Positions 34,701 to 46,593 of a stretch of DNA of 64,000 bases are shown here, in pieces. The stretch spans positions 620,001 to 684,000 of the forward strand of contig JAEHOE010000050.1 of the NCBI GenBank assembly GCA_016858145.1. Reading direction: 5' to 3'. The notes under the pieces are model-generated. The model made no database searches. It had not been told where the DNA came from and worked only from the letters and a program-made list of their open reading frames with translations. Origin of the DNA: Edaphochlamys debaryana. Lineage: Eukaryota; Chlorophyta; Chlorophyceae; Chlamydomonadales. Position 1 is the first letter of the stretch. The number at the start of each line of letters is the position of its first letter. The position numbers and the translations under genes were made by a program.

Positions 34701-37700
34701 CGGCGGCCTCGGGGCGGGTGGTGAAGACGAAGCGCACCCAGGGGGGCAGCTTGGCGAACAGGTTGGACACGAGCTGGAGGGTGGTCGAGAGAGGGGGCAG
34801 AGCATAGAGGGCTAAGGGTGGCGGTGGCTGATTGGCAGTAAGCCTTTGCGCTCTTACTTCCTCCCTTCGCTACCCAGCCGCCCCCCACCTGCAGCGCCTT
34901 GTTCCCGCACACCGTGGGGCAGGCCTTCCCCCCCGAGGCCCCCCCCAGCTGCAGGGGGTCGGCCTCGTCCAGGGCGTCGATGAGGAGCACCACCTGACAG
35001 GGGGGGGAAGGGGGGGAGGGGGGGGAGGGACGAATGGGGCAAACGTCAGCGAATGCCGAGAGCACGGGCGTGAGAGCGACGGAGCAGCTGCTGCTCGCAA
35101 CTCCATCCGACCATCATGGGCATCAACCGACGACTACCGCACCTGCTCAGGCGGCTTCTCTTTGCCCTGAGCCGCCTGTAGCGCCTGCAAGGGAACAGCG
35201 TGGGGGGCAGATGACGATGGGGCCAGCCCGGGCCCCACAAAAACTACCGACAGCCTACTACGGCATGCACGGCCTCATCAACCCTCCCCCCCCCACTCGC
35301 CTGCAGGGGCCCCAGCAGCAGGGCGGTGAAGGCCTGGTCCACGTCCCGCATGGCGGCCACCTGGGGGGGGCGAGGGGGGACAGCACCTCACGACGACGGG
35401 GGTAAACGGCGTTCACGTGCCGTGGGGGTGAAGAGGGCGTCGTGGGTACCGGAGCGTTGCGCGAGGATCTCGGGGGCCATGGACTCACAACACCTCAGCC
35501 GAGAGCACCTGACGCCGCCCCGCCACGCCCCTCAGTCCCCGCGCCCCCTCCGACCTGAGCGGCGTCCATGGACAGAAGCGTGTCGCACACGGGCTGGAGC
35601 CTTTGGGTGGGGAATGGGGCGGGATGTATTTCGAGGGTGAAGGCTACTGTAAGGGAGTCATTAGCATTAGGGAAGCAAGGGTCAGAGGACAGAAGCGCTA
35701 GCTGGTGGTCACAAACGTGCCTAGGACCCACCTCAGGCCCACCCCTATACCCTGCATCCCATCCCATTCCTTTCCTGCTCCCTGACTTTCCACCACCACC
35801 CCTTGCCCCCCGGCCCCCCACCTGTGTGCCAGCTGGAAGGCCAGGGACTTGATCATGCGGACCGGCTCCAACCGCCGCTGGTCGTTGTACTTGCTGGGGG
35901 GTGTAAGGGAGCGAGAAAGAGGACAGCGCACGTGAGATTGTGTTCTTCGCGTCGCGTCTTGTCTGCCCCCTTATCCTCCCACTGCCCCCCCACCCCTCAC
36001 AGGAAGTGGAACGCCGTGATGCGGCCGCTGAGGCCCCCGCCCGCCTCCTCGCTGCACAGCACCGCACTGATGGTGGACTTGCCCTGTACGGCACACGGAT
36101 CGGTACGGCAGCACAAGATGTCACGCGTACCGCAGGGGGCAACCCGCTGGGGGAACGGTCCCCCCATCTGCAGGGCCCCCCGTGCCCCTTCCCCTCAGCG
36201 GTCCTCGCCCCCGCTCCCTTCCTCCTCCCAGCCCCCACCCGGCTCACCTCCCCCGCACCCCCTCGGATGCACAGAACCCGGCTGCCGCCCGCCCCCGCCT
36301 CCACCCATTCCTCCACCGCCCCCAGGGCCCACACAGTGCCCTTGGCGCGGCCCGTGAGCCTGGGGGGGGAGGAAAGCAGGGCGGAAGATAAGGGGGCAAT
36401 GACGGTCAGCCGTCGCGGTGGGGTCTGATTTCCCCACTTCCCCGTTATCGCCCCCATTCCTCTTCCCCCTTCCGCCCCTTGCCCCGCCTAAACACGCACC
36501 GCTTGAGGTCCACCCGGTAGCTCAGGGGCTGCAGCAGCAGCTGCAGCCGGAGCTTGGCGTTGAAGGCGGCGGCGGAGCCGTGCTGCTCCTCGACGGCGGC
36601 CAGGATCATCTCCTTGTCCTGACAGGGGGTGGGAGGGGGAGGCAGACGTAGGATTGAGGGGGCAGACATGGGCGACGTGGATTGGGCACGATGCCGGCAT
36701 GGAGACGGTCACCCAGATCCCACTGATACCCTCTACAACCCTTGCGTGCTACCTTGGGGAACTGGCACTCGGCGGTCTGAATGTCCACCGTTCGGAACAC
36801 CTCTGCGCGCTCCCTCGGCTCCAGGCGCAGGTGCAGGCCGTCGGGGCCGTGGGCGGCCAGCGTGTGGGCCCACTCGTACACGCACCTGGGGGGGGAAGGG
36901 AGGGGGTAAGGTAAGGGGCGACGAAGACGGACGGGGTGGGGTGCATTTGTGCGGGGGCAGCGACTGGTGGGTAGGACATCAGGAAAGGGGGTGGGAGTTG
37001 GAAAGGTCAGGGATTTGCAGCGGCCCCTGGCCGTATGATGGCTGGCACGTGCTCGACGCCTCAAACCCCCCCCCTCAACCCCCTCACCAGCCCCGTGTGG
37101 CGGGGTTGCAGTTGGCCAGGTCCATCACCACGATGGTGCCCGCCCCGCAGGCCCTGACCACCTGAAGGAGGTGGGGGAGGTGGGGGGTTTAGAGGGATGT
37201 GAGGATGTAAGGACGAGGACCCCCATGCCGCCCCAGCCCTCGGGCTGGCTCTGGCCTTTGCCCTTTGACCTTCGCAGCGGCCATAATGTTGTACCCCCTC
37301 CCTACCTCCCCCCTCCCTCTTGCCTCCCCTCTCGCCTCACCCTCCCTCACCCCCCTGCATGATCTCACCTCCGCTATGGCCTTGATGTCGTGCTGGTGGG
37401 CCATGGTCTCCTCATGCTGGTTCACAGCCAGGATGTCCAGCCACACAGTCACGTGGTCTGGGGGGTGGGGTTTGTCGAGGGAGAGGCTGCTTGGATGGGG
37501 CGAGGAGCGGCGCTGCGGGGGCGCTCCATGCCTCCACCGCACACGCCGGTTGCTCCCGCAGGCCGCAACACGCCCCTCCCAACCCCCCCCCAACCCCACT
37601 TTCCTTCCCACTACCCCCCCCTCCGTTTCCCCCTCACCCCCCGCGTCCGCCAGGAAGCGCTCCAGCACAAAGTCCAGCAGCAGCGAGCAGCGGTTCTTCC

Positions 37701-38738
37701 AGGCGTGGGAGATGAAGTACATGGGGGGGCGGACCTCGGAGGCGTGCACCTGCCAAGGTTGGGAAGCGGGGGGATGAGCCAGATAGACGGTTGCGTAGAA
37801 GCATCACCACAATCTATCGCCCTCTCCTCTGCGTTTCTCCCGTACGCCCTCCCCCGCCTCTCCTCCTTCCCACCCCCGTATCCCCAGCCCCCCATTTCCG
37901 CCTCCAGCTCCACTCCCTCTCCCCGGCAATACCCCGGCACGCCCTACCACCCTCCACCCCCTACCAAGCCCCCTCCCTTCACCCCACCGGAACCTCCCCC
38001 CTTCTCCCCCACGCCCCACCTCCGCCTCCAGCTCCACGAGGCGGCACTTGCGCCGCTTGGTCACCTCCTCCACCCACAGCCGGTTCACGTCGGCGGTGGA
38101 GATCGTCCTGAGGGGCGCAAGGGGTGGTGGTGAAAAATGGAAACGGCAATCCTGAGGCTGGACCTGCAAGCGAGTCATCCATGTTCTCCCGTTGCAACAT
38201 TCCCTTGGCCGCCTCTCTATCGCGTATCCCTGTTACTCATGTTTCAGCCTCAGCGTCCCCGGTTTACCCTGCGTGGCTCTGTGGCCCCCGTCTCCACCCC
38301 TTGCACCCCCCCTCACTTGTACTTGGCTGCAAACTTGTGCTGCAGCTTGGCCCTCAGCCGCCGCAGGCCCCCCAGCGTGATGCCCAGCCGCGTGACGGCA
38401 AGCGGGTCCACCCAGGCTGGGGAGAGGAGGAAGGTTTGCATGAAGCAGGGTTCAGGGTTCCTGCACCCTCTCTTCCCGAGCCATCCCGCGCCCCGGTCCC
38501 CCCCGCGGACCCCCCGTCAGCTGCTTGCGCATGACCCCTCCCCACATCCCAAGGCCTGTCACCCACTCAGGCACTCACCCCCCGTCAGCTGCTTGCGGCT
38601 GGGAGTTACAGCCTTGAGCGCCTGCCGCCAGGGGGCCTCGGGCTTGGGCGGCTCACCCGCCGGGCCCGGGCCGGGCCCAGGGCCTGGGCCCCCGTGTGCA
38701 GGAGGCGGGGGGCTGGGCTGTGACACGCCCGCGCCCAT
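26402..38738 (-). CDS. NLR-like STAND protein: myristoylation signal, TIR-like segment, NACHT ATPase, WD40 array
   Basis: The gene has 42 coding exons, listed in the two part-entries below. The model gives 1,570 residues once a one-base frame problem in exon 35 is allowed for. The start is the ATG at 38738 (MGAGVSQ). Upstream, the frame needed to continue through the candidate 5' UTR exon is closed, and MGAGVS fits the M-G-x-x-x-S N-myristoylation signal. Order: Pro/Gly linker to about residue 40; helical part; TIR-like segment about 120-215; NACHT ATPase with Walker A GGAGEGKST at 325-333, Walker [13 protein letters not shown] at 431-442 and FTTRPE near 482; helical part to about 840; about 15 WD40 blades from 846 to the end. 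NACHT-WD40 STAND proteins act as sensors that bind a ligand through the repeats and oligomerise on ATP binding; in fungi and animals many serve in immunity, self-recognition or cell death. The function here is inferred from architecture. Confidence 0.85.
28677..28686 (-). other. C10 homopolymer that breaks the frame of WD40 exon 35
   Basis: Exon 35 is 94 bases. Its neighbours require a length of 3n+2, ending in TG before the G that completes the Trp codon. With ten Cs the frame runs AHCCG. With eleven (or eight) it reads [13 protein letters not shown], the normal end of a blade, and the phase fits. So the run is either a sequencing or assembly error or a real frameshift. Confidence 0.75.
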
Positions 38739-38763
38739 GGGTGGCTGCCGCTGCAGCGGGAAA
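31938..38763 (-). other. TIR-like, NACHT and helical-region exons of the NACHT-WD40 gene
   Basis: Exons 1-25: 38579-38763 (coding from 38738), 38317-38416, 38020-38107, 37638-37749, 37369-37457, 37088-37161, 36753-36885, 36500-36618, 36248-36359, 36001-36083, 35822-35893, 35555-35600, 35301-35360, 35143-35184, 34889-34993, 34642-34773, 34260-34481, 34044-34115, 33801-33860, 33587-33698, 33243-33344, 33009-33144, 32579-32722, 32298-32351 and 31938-32043. The TIR-like part reads [44 protein letters not shown], then CVYEWAHTL. The Walker A motif is split by intron 9 just before GKST. Intron 13 starts GC (GCGAGT). The pieces after the ATPase ([40 protein letters not shown]) are helical, like the region between NACHT and WD40 in related algal proteins. 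Confidence 0.8.
34327..34371. repeat. 15-bp coding tandem repeat (TATGP units)
   Basis: Three copies of gttgggcccgtggcg, with single changes, inside exon 17 of the NACHT-WD40 gene. They encode repeated TATGP in a linker after the ATPase core. Confidence 0.85.
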
Positions 38764-41655
38764 CTGACAGGGGAAAGGGTGGGGGGCGTTAAAGGGGGGA
38801 CCAGGCGTGGTGGCACCGAACCAAGCCCAGAACAGCTTAGTGGGCACTGGGACAGGGACGGGGAAGGGCCTATGTGTTGGGTCCAGCAAGCTCAAGCTCT
38901 CACCTCAATCAACACGTCAAGTCCAGGTCAGGAGTTACAGTCAGTTTTTCCAGCTCCCAGTCAGAGTTGCCGTGTCAGGTAAACGCCAGGAGGTGGGTCA
39001 GCTGCGTGGCATGCCCACGCGTCGAGCGCCTGGGTGGGGCCGGCGAGCCGGCCCCATCGCCCCACCTCCCTCCGGCAGCAGCTGCGGCCCAGGAGGGTAC
39101 AAATGACGGGGTGAGGCGAAGGACAGAGTCGGCCACAGGTGCCTCCTCGCGCAAGGGTGGGGGCCCCGGGCAGGCAGGATCCGCAGCGAGGCCCACCTCA
39201 CAGAGCCCCGTCGGATGCTGCCAAGCGACCGCGAGACATGCCGCGGCCCGGCCAGGCAGGGGCACCACCGCGTTCGCTGCGGTAGCGGTAGGTGGGCAGG
39301 GCCGAGGGATCTGGGGAGGGCAACGGCAAGCGTGCTTGGGGGACGAGCCATGGACGAGGGCCCTGGCTGGGCGTGAGGGAGCGAGGAAACAGGCCTGCAC
39401 AGCCCCCCCTCGTCGATCACGGGCCGCCAGATGTGTCAGCCCGCCATTTCTGTGGGCAGGATCTTCCGCGGCCCCCCCACACCGCCTCACGTGACACACT
39501 TCATCACTCGGCCGGACATCACTCGGCCAGGCAAGGCAAGGCCACGCCCTCCCGGTGCCGCAGGGCCCGCCTCAAATCCCCACAGCGCTGGGCCTTCCCT
39601 GTCGTCACTAGCTGAGGCCAACCCCGACCGCTTGGAGAGTCCCCGTCAGCAGTTCGCCCTGCACTCAGGCCCTCTACCGACTGCGGCCGGGGGAGGGGCG
39701 GCTCGCTCTGACGGCCTCGTGGCCCGTGCACGGCGGTGGTACTGCCCCCCCCCCCCAGTTCCCCTGCCAAGAGGTACCCCCCCTCCCCTGCAAGAGGTGA
39801 CCCCCCCCTCCCCTGCTCAGAGTCTGCTCCCGCCTAGACTATAGATGTCATTGGTTGGCTGAGGGGGGCTAGAAACGCTGGCGTTGATGCCCAAGTCCTT
39901 GTGACGGTCTGACCTTCTGACCTGAACGGACAGCTTTGCTGTAATGCATCTCCGGTGCTAGCAGTGCTCGAGTAATCTTAAGGCGTCAAGGTGCGGATAC
40001 AGCGACCGCATGCGACAGTGGTTTCGAACATCGCATCGTTGCGCTTGCCATCCTGTCACTTCTAACTAATGCTGCTATGAAGTAAACGCACTTAAGGGTC
40101 GCGTCGCCCCTTCCCCGTCGCACGCCATTCAGCGTCGTCTGACTCGCTTACCTTGTGTTCCTCGGCGCCGAGCAACAGAGAGCTGGCAGCGGTTGCAGGT
40201 ATGTAACAAAGGCAGCTGAAGCCGCAGAGCGCTCGACTTGACACGCCTACGGCTTTTGCTCTATAACGAGTGGTGGGGAGTGCATTCACTGTGAGCTTAG
40301 AGGTAACGGCGACGTTAACAGTGCACCTCACGAGCGCGGGTGCACGGTTAGCCGGGTCTCGATTTGCGCTCTGTCCGACATCCAATTCTTGCACCTGCGC
40401 CCTTGCTGCGACTCTTGCCGCTTGGTATGAGGTGCTACAGTCGAAGTTGAGGGCAGCACAGGGGATGTTAGGCAGTACTTGTAAGTACGATGTGGAACGC
40501 GTGCCCCCCCCCCCCCCCGTCCAGTTCACACCCGGCCCCCACCCCTGGCCCCAGCGCCCAAGGCCCCATGCGTCGGCACTTTGCCCCACAGCTGCACGTG
40601 GTCGGCGCTCTTGGCGTGTGGCGCCATCACACGCGCCTGGACCCGAAGCCTTGCGCCCGTGTAACCTTTCGCTCGCCTTCCGCGGCAAGCTGCGATATCT
40701 ATCATCTATGATCTCTATCATCATCTCCCCCATACGCCGCACACTCCGCACAGCAGCCCTTTACACACCGCAGAGCATGTTCCCCTCCAGGGCGGCCCCG
40801 CTCACCGCTCTCACTCCTCCAGCGGCTTTGAGAGAGGTCAAGCAGACGGCTAGCTATGTGGGTCTGGCCCCCAGCAGGTAAACTCCCTTCACGGGGGATT
40901 AACGCAAAGCGCAATGCAGCGCAGTGCGCGTGTTCCTTACGTGTGGGTGCAAGGCTCACCACCCCGCCCCGGAGGCCCACTCCATGTGTACGCACCGCAC
41001 CACTCCACCACACAGGCAGGCCTCCACCAACGCACCACACCCGCGCACGGGCCCGGCGCGCATACACAGCCGCGCAACACAGCTCTGCACCTCTGCAAGC
41101 AGGGTTCGGCTCCATGAGGCGCCGCCTGCCCGCCTCCCACACTAGTTAATAACCCAACATCGGTAGCTTTATCAGTGACCGAGCGAGCGAGAACCCCCAT
41201 GAGCGGTTGAGGTGCGACAGGACTATCCTCGAGGCTAACCGCACGGCCGCTCGAACATGGCAAAGCAGTACATACCCCCACAGTGTTCGAGCACTTGACA
41301 TCTCAGCACATAGTCCGTCTCCTCCTGCGGAACGCGTCCTCATCATCTTGACGTCATGCGCCGCTGTCCCCACCTTGCCCCCACGCCATCTCCTTGCGCT
41401 GCGGCTTCTGACCAGCTGCTCGGGGAAACGCTGTCCGGACCGCACGCTGATAACACCTTCCTCGCTCCCCGACACCTACCCTTTGCCCACGCTCCCTTCC
41501 CTCACGCACCCTCGCCACTGAATTTGCCGTCGTCCCCCTGCATCCCCTCCACGGCGGCCGTCGCCGGCTGTGCCACAGCACAAGGGCGGCAGCCAGCGGA
41601 AGGCGTGTGACCGTCCGCCGAGCCGCTTCCGCCGGGGCAACACCCCCCCTTCCAG
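38764..41655. other. 5' region of NACHT-WD40 gene and 3' region of receptor kinase gene
   Basis: A donor-like site at 38904/38903 (GATTGAG followed by GTGAGA) and the acceptor at 38764 suggest a non-coding first exon for the NACHT-WD40 gene ending at 38904; no reading frame passes through it. About 39840-40480 is AT-richer and may be promoter. A TTACA at 40761-40765 could be the polyadenylation signal of the receptor kinase gene, giving a 3' UTR of about 890 bases. Long open frames on both strands (for example 40092-40751 minus) have no start context or domain and I do not call them genes. Confidence 0.45.
40761..40765 (-). terminator. Possible polyadenylation signal of the receptor kinase gene
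   Basis: TTACA on the plus strand, the first minus-strand TGTAA I found beyond the receptor kinase stop codon, about 890 bases away. Confidence 0.45.
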
Positions 41656-44600
41656 CTAGGCCGCGCCGGTGCTGCCGCCCCCGGCCCCGCCTCCGCCCCC
41701 ACCGCCGCCTCCCCCGCACTCCGCCAGCAGCAGCGTGAGGCGCTTCACGATCTCCGCCGCCGAGGGCCGCTCGTCGGGGTTGCGCCGCCTGCGGGTCGGG
41801 CCAGGCGTGCAGGGTGTGACGCAGCTGAGCAGAAGAACGGCTCTGGCAAGGTGGCGCCAGGTTTGCAAGTAATCGTTTCACGGCCAAGGGCATCAGCCGT
41901 GACCCCGCGGGGCCTGGGGGCCGTGGGCCAAGAAAGTACTACACAGACGACTGTGCCTCGCCCGCCACGACCCCCTCCCGCACAGACGATGCCAGTAGGT
42001 GCCGCAGGCCGCAGCCCTCACCCACCAGCAACGCTGGATGAGGGACCGCAGCGGCGGCGGGCACAGGGGGTCGCCCTCGGGCGCCATGGCGGGGCGCTGG
42101 TCCTCAATGGCGACCTGGGATGGGTGGGTGGGTGGGGGCGCACGGGCACGTGGGTCGCAGGTAAACGAGGGACCGGCTTCCTGCCTGCGTGGCCGCCTGC
42201 CCGCTCGTGTCCCTAAGCTGGCTTCCCCATGTTTCGGCGCGCGGCTAGCGTGGCGTGGCACGTCCCGAATGCAACAAATCCAGGCGCACTGACCGCGCGC
42301 ACGGCGCCCCGCCCCGCGCACGCACCAGGAAGCCGATGATGGCGCTGCGCGTGCCCTCCCACGGCCGCCGCCGCGTGATGAGCTCGTTGAGGATGACACC
42401 AAAGCCGTAGATGTCAAAGCGGTCCGTGACCTGCACGTGCGTTGGTGGTTGAGCGTCTATGGGTCGGCAGGCGGGTAGGTGGTGGCGCGTGGCGGTGCCT
42501 CGGAAGGGTGTAGGTACACGGTACCGTTGAGTACCATATGTATGTATGAATGGGTGAACAGGCCGGCAGAGTATGGGATGTGACATGGCCGTCTGCCCCG
42601 CGCCCCGCCCACCTTGCTGTTGTCGGCGGAGAAGCTCTCGGGCGCCATGTCTGGGGTAGGGGGACAGCGAAAGCGCGTCAGTCGGCAGCAGTCGAGAACT
42701 TGAGGGTCTGGGCCCTCAGCCAGTCTCGGCCCTCCGCCCCACGCACCCTCGACTCCCGACCACAGCCTCCTCCCGCATCACCGCACCCCCAACAACTCCC
42801 ACTCACAGGCGGTGGTACCGGCCCCGGGCCCTTGACCCTCCTCCCGTTGACCCCCCACCCCGTCAAGCCTACTCGCATGCAGTGGTCCCCACCTGCCCTG
42901 CACTACCGCATCCCCGTGCGATAGCCCCATTACATTCCCAACCCCCCAGGCCCCCACTCACATGCGGTGGTGCCCACCTCCACCTCTGTGGTGGGCAGCA
43001 GCGTGCTCAGCTTGAATCGCGCGAGCCCAAAATCGCCCACCTGCAGCGTACGCACAGCACGCGCCGTCATGACATGCACGTCACGGCGGGGTCGCAACCT
43101 CGCCTCGGGCCCCTGCCCCCGCCAACGAATGCCCCTTCGGCCCCCACCGGCCCTCAGCCCCCCCAAAAGCACCCCCCCATGCCCCCCCCCTTCCCACCTT
43201 GGCGGTGCCGCGCTCGTCCAGCAGCACGTTCTGCGGCTTGAGGTCGCGGTGCACGATGGTGGGGTGCAGGTAGGCCAGCGCCTGGGGGGCAGGGCAGGGC
43301 AGACAGATGTGCGAGAGGTGATGGAGTGCGTGAGCTCGCAAAGGAGGGGCGGCGGTGTCATCAGGTAGGATGCGGGAGGACATGCTCGTCCGTCCCATGC
43401 CAACAGCGGCAACACCTGCTGCACTTGACACACGTGACGGAGGCTGCCGTACGCGCGGCTGACTCACGCTGGCCACGTCACGCGCTATGCGCAGCAGGTC
43501 GGGCAGGCCGTAGCTGTGCAGGAACTCGCCGTCTCGCCCCAGGACTGCGTACGGGCATGGGGAGTGGGGGTGGGTGGGTGGGCAGGTAACGGATCATGCG
43601 GTTTGCACAAGGCTCCCACCAGGGCAACCCGCGGCGCCCCCTGCTGCCCAGTGTCCCCACATGGGGGTGCCCATCCCACCGTGAATCAGGCGGCTGAGGG
43701 GCGTGACGCACAGCTCCTCCACCAGGAAGGGCACGTCGGCGGCGTCGCTGCCGTGCCGCCGCCCTCCACGCGCCGCCGAGGAAGGCGGCGGCGTGCCGCC
43801 GACGTGCAGCGCCGCCGGCAGCGCGGAGGAGCTGGAGGCGGAGCCCGAGGCGGGGGCGGAGATGGGCTCGGAGACGCTGGCCGAGGTGGTGCGCGTGAGG
43901 GACCGCGGGTCGAGGCACGCGCCTTGACGTAGGGAGGGAGGGAGGGGCCCGGTGCCGGGGGCGGGGATGGAGGGTGAGGGGTTGAGCGGGGAGGGTGGGT
44001 GGGGCAGCGCTGCTGCGTGCGCAAAGCTCGAGCGGGCGTGAGGTAGGCCCCAAGTGCTCGTGGGCTGGGCTGGCACGGGCCCCGGGTCTGAGCGTCCTGT
44101 GCATAGATGTGAGAGCTGGCGCTTTGTTGCCGAGTCAGCCTTTCAAGTGAGCCCCCCGGAGCCCTGCAATCTTTGCGTTACGAACATGTCGGGTGCGGGT
44201 GCACGCACCGTAGAAGCGCACGCAGTTGGGGTGGTTGAGGCGCGAGAGGATGGCGACCTCGTGTTGGAGCATCTTGAGGTGCGCGCTGCAGGGCGGTACA
44301 GTTACACGGGATAACCGCAAACGAGGGTCCCAGCAGGGTCAGTATCCTGGGTTGGGGCCCCCTTCACCTAATCACACTTTTCAAATCTGGTTCTCAAACC
44401 TTCTTGCCCTCCGACTCACTGTTGTGGTGAGGCCTCCCGGCGCGCGCCCCTGCCCGGTGCGGCGGCGCCCCCGTGCGGCGGCGGCGGCTGGTCAACGTTG
44501 ACCGCCACGTCACCGTTGACCGCCACGTCACCGTTGACCGCCACGTCACCGTTGACCGCCACGTCGGCCATGCTCGCCGCCAGCTCGGTCAGGAGTTTGA

Positions 44601-45527
44601 CCGCCACGGGCACCTCGCCGCCGCCGGGCAGGCGCAGTGTGCCGGCGTACACAACGCAGGAGCAGCCTGCAGCGAGCGAGCGAGGGTATGGACGAGAGAA
44701 GTGCGGCATATGGGAGGGGTACCGGTACCGGTATGTGCCTCCCTGCGCGTAACCCGGGCACACGGCGCGCAAGTGCACGGGCCAGCCTCCGGCATGCGTT
44801 GACGGCACACGCAGCAAAGGCACGGCATGTATCCCATACTTAGGGCGCCCCGGTCCGCCCCTACCTCGGCCCAGGAACGTGCCATAGTCCACCCGGACGT
44901 CCTCCCTCGCAATCAGCGTCCCGGCCACGCCCAGGCCCGACACAGCGCGGAGGAGCGCCCCCGAACCGCCGCCCGCGCTGGCCTCGCCCGGGCTCTCCAG
45001 CCCCGCCGCCGGCCCCGAAGACGGACCGGCGGCGGCGGCGGCGGTGGCGGCGGCGCCGGAGGTTCCGGCGAGCAGGATGCGGCCCGTACGAGCGTTCATG
45101 CCCGGCGGGAGGACAAGGTCGCCGCTCAGTGCGTTGCCTGCGAGGGGGGCGGGTACAGTCACGTTCTCAGGTGTCGAGCGTATACCCTCTGCAACCCTTT
45201 TTTGATGCCGCTGTACCTTTGTACCGGAGCACGGCCCGCCTACGCCGTGGGTCGCCTCCGTCACCCTGGCACCCCTTATAGTCTCATCACAGTAATCGAG
45301 CTTGGACACGCTCCCGCCGCCCACGCCGTCCCCATTCAGTTCCCGCCCCAACCCGCGCACGCCGCACCCGCGCTGCTCGCGCCCTCCCTGGAGGCTGACG
45401 CGGCGTCGCTCGTCGTACGGGCAACCGCCGCCGCAGCGCCGCCGCCGCCGCCGCCACCCGCCCATGCGCCGGCGGCGCCACCCGAAGCCATCAGGAAGGC
45501 GCGTGCTCCGCTGCCGGCGCCCAGGCC
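41656..45527 (-). other. Juxtamembrane and kinase exons of the lectin receptor kinase
   Basis: Exons 18-29: 45368-45527, 44865-45137, 44420-44666, 44209-44285, 43680-43922, 43468-43544, 43198-43281, 42962-43040, 42613-42650, 42326-42430, 42026-42114 and 41656-41788. Two insertions set this kinase apart: about 45 residues with repeated NGDVAV between the catalytic Lys and helix C, and a Ser/Ala-rich stretch of about 60 residues before the hinge FLVEELC. The activation loop is FKLSTLLPTTEVEVGTTAY. The C-lobe shows DIYGFGVILNELITRRRPWE and RCWRRNPDERPSAAEIV. The protein ends in a Gly-rich tail. Confidence 0.85.
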
Positions 45528-46560
45528 CTGAGTGCACAGCAAGGCATGGGCAGCATTTGCGTCGTCACGAGTTCTACTAGGCGTATGGTGGAAAGAGCCA
45601 CAGCACACTGTACCGGTAAGGAGTGCGCGAGCCAATCCCTCTCGCAGGCTCACTTACCTGTGGAAAGGGCAGCGCCGAGGAGCCCCTGCGGCTCGCCCCC
45701 CGCCCGCACGGGGCACCGCCGCCGGCACCCGCCGCCGCCAGCCCCGCCGCCTGCTCCGCCGCCGCCGCATCCACCAAGCGGGACATTGCCGCCACCGGCG
45801 GCACAGCGCCGCCGCTGCTGCCGGCTGCCGCCGCCGCCGCCGCCGGCGTCGTCCCTGCCAGCGCGCCGCTGGCGGCCTTGACGGCGACGCAGGCGGTGGC
45901 GCCGCTGCTGCTGCTGTCCGCGAAGCGGTCCGTCGAGTCCGGCACGAGGTCAGCGCTGATGAGGCCAGCGGCGGAGGGGACCTGCGACGCCCCGCCAAAG
46001 AGACCCAACAGGAGCCCGGCGGCGGCGCTGCCGTCAGGCGCCGCTGCAGCGCCACCGTGCGTCGGCGTCGGCGCCGGCGCCGCCGGCGCGCCGCCGTCGA
46101 CGGCCCTCCCGCCAGCGGCGTCGGCGGCAGCGGCGGCGGCATTGAAGACAGACAAGGGTCCCACTTGTGCGGTAGCGACAGGCCGCAATCCCGCTCCGAT
46201 GCCCAACCCCATTGCCGTTTCAAGCACCAGGCCCACGGACGCACCAGAGCTTTGGCCGGCGGCGGTGGTGGCGCCGCCGCCGCTGCCGCAGCCGCAGCCG
46301 CCCAGCTCCACCTCTGCGTCCGCGTCACCGTCGGTGCCATCGGCAAACCCGGCTGGGCCCGGGAGCTTTGCCGCTACGCCGCCGCCGCCCTTGCTGCCGC
46401 CGCTCGGGGCCTGCCGCCGCCGCCGCCGCCAGACGAAGACCGCCGCCGCCAGGAGCAGCGCCGCCGCGGCGGCGGCGCCGACGGCCGCGCCGACGATGGC
46501 GCCTGTCGACATGCCGCCGCCGCCGCCGCCGCCACTCTCGCTGCCGCCGCCACCGCCGTC

Positions 46561-46593
<33 letters not shown>

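Noticed and set aside
38975..39499. A 174-codon open frame upstream of the NACHT-WD40 gene
   Set aside because: It does not connect in phase to the first clear exon, and the frame needed to pass through the candidate upstream exon is closed by a stop.
40092..40751. A 219-codon minus-strand frame and a 204-codon plus-strand frame over the same bases
   Set aside because: Neither shows a domain, a good start context or splice partners. The region is better explained as UTR and promoter.
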